From: Candidatus Tidjanibacter faecipullorum | GTDB lineage: Bacteria > Bacteroidota > Bacteroidia > Bacteroidales > Rikenellaceae | Direction: 5' to 3' | DNA length: 64,000 bases | Assembly: GCA_019116245.1 (NCBI GenBank) | Contig: DXCC01000003.1 | Span: 1 to 64,000 of the forward strand | Shown: piece after piece, positions 43,354-50,490 of the stretch | Position numbering within the stretch: position 1 is the first letter of the stretch | How the letters are laid out: every line of letters begins with the position of its first letter | Position numbers and translations under genes: made by a program | Notes under the pieces: generated by a model | The model's input: the letters and a program-made list of their open reading frames with translations, nothing else | Told to the model about the DNA's origin: nothing | Databases searched by the model: none

Positions 43354-44790
43354 ATGAGCGCGATACGTTGGCTGTTTTCCTGTTTTGCCGCCGTGGCGGC
43401 CCTGGTTTCCTGCACCGATTCCTGGCAGGGACAGGGCGGCGTGCCGGGCGGTAAGCTCCCCGACCAGTTCTTCACGGTAGCGGTGGAGAGTTCGGGCGAA
43501 CTGTTCTCGGCCGGTGACGGAATTGCGCCCTTGGCCCGGACGCGGCGTCCCATTTCGAGCGTCAATCCGGCGCAGACCTTCGACCGGATGCGCATCCTCA
43601 TTGTGGAGTATGCCAGCCCGGCCACGGTGATCTGGCAGACCACCATCGACGACTGGAGCAATCCGGACAATCAGGCCAGTGTCCCCTGGAGCTCGGCGAC
43701 GGGACGGGGACGATACGCCACCATCCGACTCCCGGAGCATGTCCGACTGGAGGAGGACAAGACATACATGGCTTATGCCATTGGTTATCAGACGGGCACG
43801 TATGGCAACTACGCGCCATTTGCGGGAGTCGAGACCGGCGGTTTCTACCGTCGGACCGAAGTGGCTTCCGTGGCGCCGGGCGAGCATCCCGAGGAGGTGT
43901 TTGCCGGAGCTGAAATCTTTTTCGTGGAGGGGGGCGTGATCCGTTCCCGGCGCAGTGCGGAGGCCGAGTCCGAGAACGGACTGCTGGTGGCCCGGCGCCA
44001 GATGGCCGGCACCTTCGGCTACTTTACGCGCATCCCGGCCGTTGTCGGAGGGGCGGAGGTAGCCACCCTGCGGCTGGTTGCCTCCCGCTGCAACCGCAGC
44101 GTCATCTTCGGCGGTTTCCGCGGAGTGGACGATGCGTTCGATTTTCTCAAGGACAACGTGATCAACGGCATCGAACCGCGCACCGACTGCGATGCGCGAC
44201 TGGACGGATCGCAGCGGGACGATGCCTTTACCGTTTATGCCATCGGGTTGAACCGCTGGTTTCCGGGCAATGAGGCGGACGACCGCCTGCCGCTCGATGC
44301 CAACGGCGACGGCTGGCTCGACGAGGCGGATGCCAACTGGCAGACCGATGTGGAACAGTACCCCGCCGGGACGATCTCCCTGCCGCCGGGTACGGTTTTC
44401 GGCGACCGTTTCCTGATCGCAACGGCCATGACGCGTGCGGAGGTGGAGGCCGATCTACCCACTTTCCAACTGCAGCTGCTCGATGTTGCGGGGCGGATCG
44501 TGAAACATTGGGACGTGACCCTGCGCGACACCGATCCGGAAGCCGACAGCGACCGGACGCTGGTTTCGCTGCCCGACGGACCGGAGGGGCGGACCCGGAT
44601 TACCCGGCTGGAGAATGTGGATACGGAACGGTGTTTCAGCATCGTCCGCAACCGTCTCTATACGGTGGGGGAGAAGAGCCAGTCGCAGAGCTACGGCGAG
44701 GATCATCCCGTTGATCTGAGTGCGGCCCGGGAACTGGTGATGGATGCCCGTCACGAGTGGCAGATAGCAAACTTTATTATTTTCGACTGA
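43354..44790 (+). CDS. Accessory fimbrillin-like lipoprotein (pilus locus 2)
   Basis: 478 residues from the Met at 43354 (lipobox ALVSC, Cys20); the earlier in-frame Met lies in the intergenic hairpin region. The two-domain pattern follows the major fimbrillin: MRILIVEYASPATVIWQTT, LEEDKTYMAYAIGYQTGTYGNY, then AGTFGYFTRIPAVVGGAEVATLRL and the strand CFSIVRNRLYTVGEK. The ending VMDARHEWQIANFIIFD resembles the family's last strand. A fairly acidic loop with DANGDGWLDEADANWQ looks like an EF-hand-type Ca2+ loop; the major fimbrillin has the related DTDGNGLIDTG. Likely minor subunit. Its TGA overlaps the next ATG by one base. Confidence 0.82.
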   Translation: MSAIRWLFSCFAAVAALVSCTDSWQGQGGVPGGKLPDQFFTVAVESSGELFSAGDGIAPLARTRRPISSVNPAQTFDRMRILIVEYASPATVIWQTTIDDWSNPDNQASVPWSSATGRGRYATIRLPEHVRLEEDKTYMAYAIGYQTGTYGNYAPFAGVETGGFYRRTEVASVAPGEHPEEVFAGAEIFFVEGGVIRSRRSAEAESENGLLVARRQMAGTFGYFTRIPAVVGGAEVATLRLVASRCNRSVIFGGFRGVDDAFDFLKDNVINGIEPRTDCDARLDGSQRDDAFTVYAIGLNRWFPGNEADDRLPLDANGDGWLDEADANWQTDVEQYPAGTISLPPGTVFGDRFLIATAMTRAEVEADLPTFQLQLLDVAGRIVKHWDVTLRDTDPEADSDRTLVSLPDGPEGRTRITRLENVDTERCFSIVRNRLYTVGEKSQSQSYGEDHPVDLSAARELVMDARHEWQIANFIIFD

Positions 44791-46319
44791 TGCGGATACG
44801 GAGTGCGATACGACGTTTTCGGAGGGTTTTCCGACAACCGGCAAACCTGGCGCTGGCGCTGTGGCTTGGCGTCTCGGCGGCGGGCTGTTCGCGGCCGGAC
44901 GGACGGGACGACGGATCGGACCGTACGGGGCTTCGTGAGGTGGAGGTGACCTTCGAAGTGGGAACGGAGCGCGGAACGGGCGCCTCGGAGAGCGACACGG
45001 AGCTGGCTGCGGTGACGTTCGTGCCCGACGGCGGACTGCTGCCCCGCAGCGAGCCGCCCCGCGTGCTGCTCAGCAGCAACAACTGGCAGCAGGTCAATGA
45101 TGTGCGCATCTATACCTTCCGTCGGGATGCGTCGGGCGCCTACACCTATTATCGACCCTTGTCGCAGGAGGGCACCCCGCTGGATTATCTGCCGGTCGGC
45201 GCGTTTGCCGACAAGTTCGGCCTCAGCCCCTGGATCGTGTGGTGGGGTGGCGCCGATGACCGGGACGAGGCCCACCGCTACGTTGGACGACTGCGGCTCG
45301 ATGACGGCGCCTACCGCTTTCTGGCGCTGGCCCGTGATGACGGCGGGTCGCCCGACCCGTTGCTGGCCGATCCGAACCGGGCCAGCGAGGCGTGGAACTG
45401 GTCGGCCTGGACGGAGGGGAGCACCCGCCTCGAGGAGGCAACCCTTGCTTGCAAGGCGGACACGGTGACCGCTGCAACGGAACTTTTTGTCGGTTGTACG
45501 GCCGATCCGGTGGTTGTGGAAGGTACGGACCGCTACTTTACGCGTTCGCTGACCCTGGAGCGGGCCGTAGCCGGCATCCTGCTCTATGTGGAAAACATAC
45601 CGGCCGAAATCGAGGGGTATGATCCGGATACGGAACTGCCTACCGGCCTCATCGTGGATCCGACCCCGTTCCGGGTCGTGAGCCTGGCGGTGGTTCACGG
45701 TGCGGCGCTCTCCGATCAGGTGCGGCTGGCCGATCGCGCTGCGGTAGCCGGTCGGCTGGCGGTGTCGACCTACAATTACCCCTTCAATCCGCCGACTCCG
45801 GCCCATACGCTGCTGAAGATCGACATTCCCGCCTCCGCAGCGATCTGCAACGGTGTGTTCGTCGATACGGCTCCCGACAATGTCCGTCACCCCAACAGCC
45901 TGCTGTGCGGCGCATTTGCCATGCCTCAGCAGGCCAATGTTCCGGCCTCCTCCGGTACGGGGGAGGAGTACGACAAGAGCCTGTACCTGGTCTTCTACGG
46001 GCGCAGTGCGGCGCAGGAGGAGTTTGCCCTGGCCTGGCGTCCGATCCGTCTGGCCGCTTCGGAAGGGGGTGATCCCTACTACTATCCGCTGCTGACCGAC
46101 CACTTCTACAGCATCGGCCACCGGAACCTGGCTCCCGACGGCAGTACGCTGCCGGAGGAGGGGGACGAGCCGATTGACCTGACGGCGGCGGTCGAACTGG
46201 AGATCCGCATCGATCCCTTCTGGAATGAATATTACGGCGGTGAAATCGGTGATGCCGATCCGGGCGTGGGGCTTGATCCCGACTGGGGCGACCATCCCGC
46301 CGGCAACCTGAAACCATGA
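44790..46319 (+). CDS. Accessory fimbrillin-like lipoprotein (pilus locus 2)
   Basis: 509 residues from the Met at 44790, whose A is the last base of the previous stop codon (TGATG); the upstream Met at 44757 is inside the previous gene and less likely. A basic N-terminus (RIRSAIRRFRRVFRQ) precedes the hydrophobic core and lipobox SAAGC (Cys33). The beta domains include VNDVRIYTFRRDASGAYTYY, DDGAYRFLALARDDGG and RAVAGILLYVENIPAEIEGY. It ends VELEIRIDPFWNEYYGG. The overall order fits the Mfa-type accessory or tip subunits. Stop overlaps the next start (ATGA). Confidence 0.78.
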   Translation: MRIRSAIRRFRRVFRQPANLALALWLGVSAAGCSRPDGRDDGSDRTGLREVEVTFEVGTERGTGASESDTELAAVTFVPDGGLLPRSEPPRVLLSSNNWQQVNDVRIYTFRRDASGAYTYYRPLSQEGTPLDYLPVGAFADKFGLSPWIVWWGGADDRDEAHRYVGRLRLDDGAYRFLALARDDGGSPDPLLADPNRASEAWNWSAWTEGSTRLEEATLACKADTVTAATELFVGCTADPVVVEGTDRYFTRSLTLERAVAGILLYVENIPAEIEGYDPDTELPTGLIVDPTPFRVVSLAVVHGAALSDQVRLADRAAVAGRLAVSTYNYPFNPPTPAHTLLKIDIPASAAICNGVFVDTAPDNVRHPNSLLCGAFAMPQQANVPASSGTGEEYDKSLYLVFYGRSAAQEEFALAWRPIRLAASEGGDPYYYPLLTDHFYSIGHRNLAPDGSTLPEEGDEPIDLTAAVELEIRIDPFWNEYYGGEIGDADPGVGLDPDWGDHPAGNLKP

Positions 46320-47227
46320 ATCCAATGCTACGCAAGATGAAATACGGTATTTTGTTCAAGACGCTGCTACTCGGCCTGGCGGTCGGCTGTTCCGCCTGCC
46401 GGCAGCCCGACGGGGAGCCGACGGGCGAGCGCCGGATCCGGTTCGAGTTGACGCTCGATGCCCGTACCCGGGCTCCGCAGGCGCTCGATACGGAGCAGTA
46501 TGCGGCCCGGCTCTACCTGTTCCGCGAAGAGACGGCGGACCGCTATGTGGCAGCGGGCACGATGGAGATCACGGGCGAGGCCTTCACGGTCGGCGGTCTG
46601 GATCCGGGTGTCTCCTACCGGTTTGTCTTTCTGGCCATTCCCCGGTCGCAGCAGCCCGCACTGCCGACGCTGGCTGACGGCACGGCCTATACGGAGGCGG
46701 CGATGACCTATCTGGCCGGCAATCAGCCCGGCCAGGAGGTTTTCCGGGCCATTCAGACCTTTACGGCTGCCGATGATCCGGCGACCCGCAGCGTGGTGCT
46801 GACCCGCCAGAACGGCGCCATCCAGATCCGGCTGGGCAATGCCGACGGTTCGGTGCGTAATGCCCGGCTCGAAGTGGAGGCGCTGCCGGAGATGCTCCTG
46901 CAGGATGGAACCGGCGGACAGGTGCTCTCGCAGGGCGCGGCCGTTGCGCTGGCGAAGAGCGAGCAGCCGGCCGTGACATCCGACTACCGCATTGCGGTCA
47001 ACCTGTTGCCTGCGGAAGATATCACGGGACAGGGGGCCCTGGTGCTCACGCTGGCCGACGGCACGGAGCAGCGTTACACGTTGCGTTCCACCTCCGGAAC
47101 GATCCCGATCTATCCCAATCAGATCACCTGGCTTGTGCTGCGGGGAACCGGCGAGGGCGGCAGTTTCGAAGTGGGCTTCGGCGGCGACATCAATCTCGAC
47201 GACGATGCGTGGGACGGTTACCTTTGA
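46316..47227 (+). CDS. FimB/Mfa2-like accessory lipoprotein (pilus locus 2)
   Basis: 303 residues with lipobox LAVGC (Cys25). It has a compact beta domain with RIRFELTLDARTRAP, AARLYLFREETADRYVAA and GLDPGVSYRFVFLAIP. A second region, TRSVVLTRQNGAIQIRLGNA, is typical of the second domain of Mfa2/FimB-like proteins. It is shorter than the fimbrillins around it and could be a second anchor or an assembly factor. It starts within the previous stop codon (46316-46319) and the next gene follows after 9 bases. Confidence 0.75.
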   Translation: MNPMLRKMKYGILFKTLLLGLAVGCSACRQPDGEPTGERRIRFELTLDARTRAPQALDTEQYAARLYLFREETADRYVAAGTMEITGEAFTVGGLDPGVSYRFVFLAIPRSQQPALPTLADGTAYTEAAMTYLAGNQPGQEVFRAIQTFTAADDPATRSVVLTRQNGAIQIRLGNADGSVRNARLEVEALPEMLLQDGTGGQVLSQGAAVALAKSEQPAVTSDYRIAVNLLPAEDITGQGALVLTLADGTEQRYTLRSTSGTIPIYPNQITWLVLRGTGEGGSFEVGFGGDINLDDDAWDGYL

Positions 47228-47236
47228 TAACGGAAG

Positions 47237-48838
47237 ATGAAGAAAATCATGAAAACATTGAAAACATACGGACAGATGATGCGTCGGTACGCTCTGTGGG
47301 GGATGTTGTTGCTGGTCATGCTCGGTCTGGCAGGATGTGACCAGGCGGAACAGGAGGCCGGCCCGGCGGACGGAACGCCGCACGAGGGCATGTTCGAGGT
47401 GACCTTTTTCGCCCGCGGCGGCGAAGCCCCGGCCGGGGCGGAGAGCCGGGCGGCCATCAGCGGCCCTTCCGACCGGGTGCAGACTCTCGTCTATATCCTT
47501 TATCGAAAGGATGCCGAGGGGCGCTATGCCTATTACAAGCAGGCGACAGTTTTCCGGCCGGACAACTATGCTGTTGTCGAGGAGCACGAATGGCCGCTGC
47601 CGGCCATCCGGGAGACCCTGCCCGACGGTGACTATCGGGTGGTCTTTTTGGGCAACCTCGATGCCAATCTGTTTGAAGGACAGGGGCAGGAGGCTGTCCT
47701 GCAGAATTACGGAACCTATTTCGACGAGGCCCGGATGGTGATGCCGGCTGGCGGACCGCTGGCCTTCACGGACCGGAATCTGTTCTACTTTGCGTCGGCC
47801 GATTTCAACCAGGATGCTCCGCAGGTGGATATCCTGTTGCAGCGCATCGTGACCCGGCACGAATTCCAGCGTGAGTTCGTTGATGTCAATTCGGCATTGG
47901 ACATGCTGGTGAGCAATATTTTCGACAGCATTCGCGAGCAGCAGCTGACGACGACGGTCGTGGGAGGATTGCTTCACAGTGCGCTGCTGGAGCCGGTCGC
48001 CAAGGCCTTGCTGCTGGACGAGAGCGCGCTGCTGGTCACGCAGGTGGTCGATGCATTGGTCGGTTTTCTGACCACGCCGCTGATCGATGCCCTGGATGAG
48101 GCGCTGCTGCAGAACAAGGTGGAGGTGCTGACCCGCCTGGAAAATACGCTGAAGACCAATGGCGGGGGAGCCGATCTGCTCGGCCTGTCGAATGTGCTCA
48201 ATCCGTGGGCCATTTCGCCGGGGGCCGATGTGACGGGCTATTTCGTGACGGAGATGGATTTCGATCTGCAGCCGGTTGTGGCGTCCGGGCAGGTGGCCCG
48301 GACATGGGAGGATATCCCGATGTCGAAGCAGGCCGGGGAGGAGCTGAGCGTCGAGCGTTACCTGACCCTGATTCTGCTGGACGGCGCGAACCGGATAGAC
48401 AAGATAGATATCAAGAAGGAGGGGCTGGTCGGTCCGCTGGTTGACGGAGTGGTCGATGATGCCGTGCTGTACGGGCGGCTTATCAATATCGAGAACGATC
48501 TCTCCTACGAGGCGCAACCCAATGTGGCCTATCACACGAACTATGCCTTCCTGAACCTTACACTCGACAATTACGGCTATTCGGAAGAGGGTGATCCGCT
48601 TGAACTGACCGCTCAACTTGATTCGGCACTGGTGACCGAGGAGCTGCTCTCCAGCCTGCTGGGTGACCTGGGGGGACTGATCGGCGGCGTGCTGTTGAGG
48701 CCGCTGCTGAATGCCGTGACCGGGGTGCTGCAGGAGACCACCTTTGCATTGAATGTATATCTGCCCGATCTGGGCATTCAGAATATCGTCGTGGAGGGCG
48801 GCTGGGAACCGGTTACCTCTTCGGTGGACGGACAGTAG
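47237..48838 (+). CDS. Fimbrillin-like lipoprotein with an inserted hydrophobic helical region (last gene of pilus locus 2)
   Basis: 533 residues with signal and lipobox GLAGC (Cys34). The N-terminal beta domain (about 50-205: VQTLVYILYRKDAEGRYAYY, LPDGDYRVVFLGNLD) is Mfa2-like. Residues ~215-305 then form an unusual Leu/Ala/Val-rich, apparently helical stretch (LLHSALLEPVAKALLLDESA), with a similar one at ~465-505 (LLSSLLGDLGGLIGGVLLRP). Beta structure returns between them and at the end. Pilins are normally all-beta, so this protein may contact the membrane or carry a hydrophobic ligand. A strong terminator closes the operon at 48871-48899. Confidence 0.7.
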   Translation: MKKIMKTLKTYGQMMRRYALWGMLLLVMLGLAGCDQAEQEAGPADGTPHEGMFEVTFFARGGEAPAGAESRAAISGPSDRVQTLVYILYRKDAEGRYAYYKQATVFRPDNYAVVEEHEWPLPAIRETLPDGDYRVVFLGNLDANLFEGQGQEAVLQNYGTYFDEARMVMPAGGPLAFTDRNLFYFASADFNQDAPQVDILLQRIVTRHEFQREFVDVNSALDMLVSNIFDSIREQQLTTTVVGGLLHSALLEPVAKALLLDESALLVTQVVDALVGFLTTPLIDALDEALLQNKVEVLTRLENTLKTNGGGADLLGLSNVLNPWAISPGADVTGYFVTEMDFDLQPVVASGQVARTWEDIPMSKQAGEELSVERYLTLILLDGANRIDKIDIKKEGLVGPLVDGVVDDAVLYGRLINIENDLSYEAQPNVAYHTNYAFLNLTLDNYGYSEEGDPLELTAQLDSALVTEELLSSLLGDLGGLIGGVLLRPLLNAVTGVLQETTFALNVYLPDLGIQNIVVEGGWEPVTSSVDGQ

Positions 48839-48870
48839 CCGGCGATCTGCCGTGGGCGGAGCCACACCGA

Positions 48871-48899
48871 AGCCCCGACGCTATGCGTCGGGGCTTTTT
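48871..48899 (+). terminator. Rho-independent terminator of pilus locus 2
   Basis: An 11-bp perfect stem (48871-48881 with 48885-48895) with a TAT loop is followed by a T-run at 48895-48899. Confidence 0.92.
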
Positions 48900-49068
48900 G
48901 TTTCTCGGTGCCGATCCTGCAGCGGATGCGATGGATGCCCGGCGCCTGCAGCGCGACAGACTGAGGGACCGGATTCCTGGACCGGATTGCATTCCGTCAG
49001 GAGCACAGCAGGAGAGAAGCGGCCGGCGAAGATTGCCGTGCGGTGGGGGACCGGTTGCCGGATGGCAG

Positions 49069-49149
49069 GCTATTCGCACCCGCTATTCGCACCCGCTATT
49101 CGCCATCCGCTACTCGCTATCCGCTACTCGCTATTCGCTACTCGCCACA
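49069..49149. repeat. Degenerate tandem repeat, six units of 13-14 bases
   Basis: Units start at 49069, 49082, 49095, 49109, 49123 and 49137, all beginning GCTA(T/C)TCGC. The first two are identical (GCTATTCGCACCC) and the later ones drift to GCTACTCGCTATYC. It is a small minisatellite in non-coding DNA. Confidence 0.85.
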
Positions 49150-49293
49150 GAACTCTCGCCAACCTCCAGCTTCCTGCCGGACCGTTGCCTTGTCAGACCG
49201 TCGGACCCAACCATGTACCGGTACCCGTGGCCGTTCGTTTTCGTTTCGCCATGCGGTGCCTTCCGGCCAGAGGTCGTGCCGGTGGTGAAGGAT

Positions 49294-49324
49294 AAAAAAA
49301 TCCCCGTCGGCAACCGACGGGGAT
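49294..49324 (-). terminator. Rho-independent terminator of the uppS-bamA-ompH cluster
   Basis: Read on the minus strand, 49324-49314 pairs with 49310-49300 (11 bp, 3-base loop) and is followed by seven Ts (A-run 49294-49300 on the plus strand). Confidence 0.93.
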
Positions 49325-49346
49325 AGTCAGGCGTTCAAGCCGTTGC

Positions 49347-49925
49347 TTACTGAACCGGAGCGGCTTCCGGAGCTGCCGTCATGCCCATGGCCGTTTCGGG
49401 CGTGGCATCGGCCGGAATGCCGAGGGCCTGTTTCACGATCGGCATGATGTCCTGTACGCTCTTTTCGTCGTAGTAGGCCATCGGCTGGCTCGTTTCGTCG
49501 AAGATGATCGTGAATCCGTTGTCACGGCCGATCTTCTTGATGGCCTCCTGGGCTTTCTCGATAATCGGGGCGATCAGCTCGTTGCTCTTGGCCTCAAGCT
49601 CCTGGTTGGCCGTGTTGTAGAGCTGCTGGATGCGGGCATTCATATCTTGCAGTTCGCTCTCCTTCAACTGGCGGATGGCGTCGGTATAGGAGGCCTGGTT
49701 CTTCTGGTACTCCTGCAGCTTGTTGTTCAGCTCCACCTGCATGACTTCCAGCATGTCGGCGTAGTCGTCGTTGATCTTCTTCAGCTGTTCCTGCGCCTCG
49801 GCCCGTTCGGGCATCATCGATACGACGGCCTGGATGTTGATTCGGCCGAATTTGGGCTGCTGGGCCAGTGCCGAAGCCGAGCTGAAAAGCAGCGCTCCGG
49901 CAACCATAAGAACGATTTTTTTCAT
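49347..49925 (-). CDS. OmpH/Skp family periplasmic chaperone
   Basis: 192 residues with a signal peptide (to about AQQ at 22-24), then GRINIQAVVSMMPERAEAQEQL, a long helical coiled-coil region (about 50-135) and a beta strand near FTIIFDETSQPMAYYDE. This is the OmpH/Skp pattern. Skp is a trimeric periplasmic chaperone that holds unfolded outer-membrane proteins for BamA. It ends with a low-complexity Ala/Pro/Glu tail. The Met at 49925 is preferred over 49931 because it begins MKKI. Last gene of uppS-bamA-ompH-ompH. Confidence 0.9.
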   Translation of the reverse strand: MKKIVLMVAGALLFSSASALAQQPKFGRINIQAVVSMMPERAEAQEQLKKINDDYADMLEVMQVELNNKLQEYQKNQASYTDAIRQLKESELQDMNARIQQLYNTANQELEAKSNELIAPIIEKAQEAIKKIGRDNGFTIIFDETSQPMAYYDEKSVQDIMPIVKQALGIPADATPETAMGMTAAPEAAPVQ

Positions 49926-49937
49926 GTGCATTGTGGG

Positions 49938-50450
49938 TTATTTTAATAATGTTATGATCTCCTGGGTCTTGTCCGCCTCGGGCGTGTAGTAGATCACCAT
50001 CGGGTTGGTGGCCACGTCGAGCACCAGTCCGTACTGATGCTCGGCCGCATATTTCGAGATGGTCTCCATCACCTTCTTCTGGAGCGGCTCGAGCTGTTCG
50101 GTCTGCATTTCGGCCATCTTGCCCTTTTCGCCGAAGATCTCTTCCTGATAGGCGGTGATCTTCTTTTCGTTGTTGAGGATTGTCTCCTCGTACTGACTGC
50201 GGACGCTGTCGCTCAGCGAGGCTTTCTGTGCCATATAGGTGTTGTACATCTCCTCGAGCTGGCCGTAGGCGTCGTCAATGTTCTGCTGGTACTGTTTGGC
50301 CGCCTCGTCGATTGCCTTTACGGCGGCGTTGTAGTCGTCCATCGATTTGAAGATGGTCTCGGTATTCACGACCATGTAGGGCTGTTGGGCCGAAGCCGTG
50401 CCGGCCGCGAAGAGCAGCGCGCAGGCTGCGATTGCCAGAATCTTTTTCAT
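49938..50450 (-). CDS. OmpH/Skp family periplasmic chaperone
   Basis: 170 residues with signal peptide (MKKILAIAACALLFAAGTASA), then YMVVNTETIFKSMDDYNAA, the strand-helix start typical of OmpH/Skp, a coiled-coil central region (about 45-130) and a final strand YGLVLDVATNPMVIYYTPEAD. It is a tandem paralogue of the next gene, as usual in Bacteroidota downstream of bamA. Start at 50450 rather than the in-frame Met three codons earlier. About 40 bases separate it from bamA. Confidence 0.9.
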   Translation of the reverse strand: MKKILAIAACALLFAAGTASAQQPYMVVNTETIFKSMDDYNAAVKAIDEAAKQYQQNIDDAYGQLEEMYNTYMAQKASLSDSVRSQYEETILNNEKKITAYQEEIFGEKGKMAEMQTEQLEPLQKKVMETISKYAAEHQYGLVLDVATNPMVIYYTPEADKTQEIITLLK

Positions 50451-50490
50451 CGTCGTCATCGTTTTAGATAGTTGGTTGTTTCTCTTGTTG

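Larger units (their letters stand above)
48839..49346. other. Intergenic region between pilus locus 2 and ompH genes
   Basis: 508 bases without a credible gene. It holds the terminator of the pilus operon (48871-48899), the degenerate tandem repeat at 49069-49149 and the terminator of the ompH cluster (49294-49324). Frames through it are all repeat-driven, such as runs of R-Y-S-L. Confidence 0.7.

Noticed and set aside
49069..49149. CRISPR array
   Set aside because: Units are only 13-14 bases, contiguous and degenerate, with no spacers and no cas genes.
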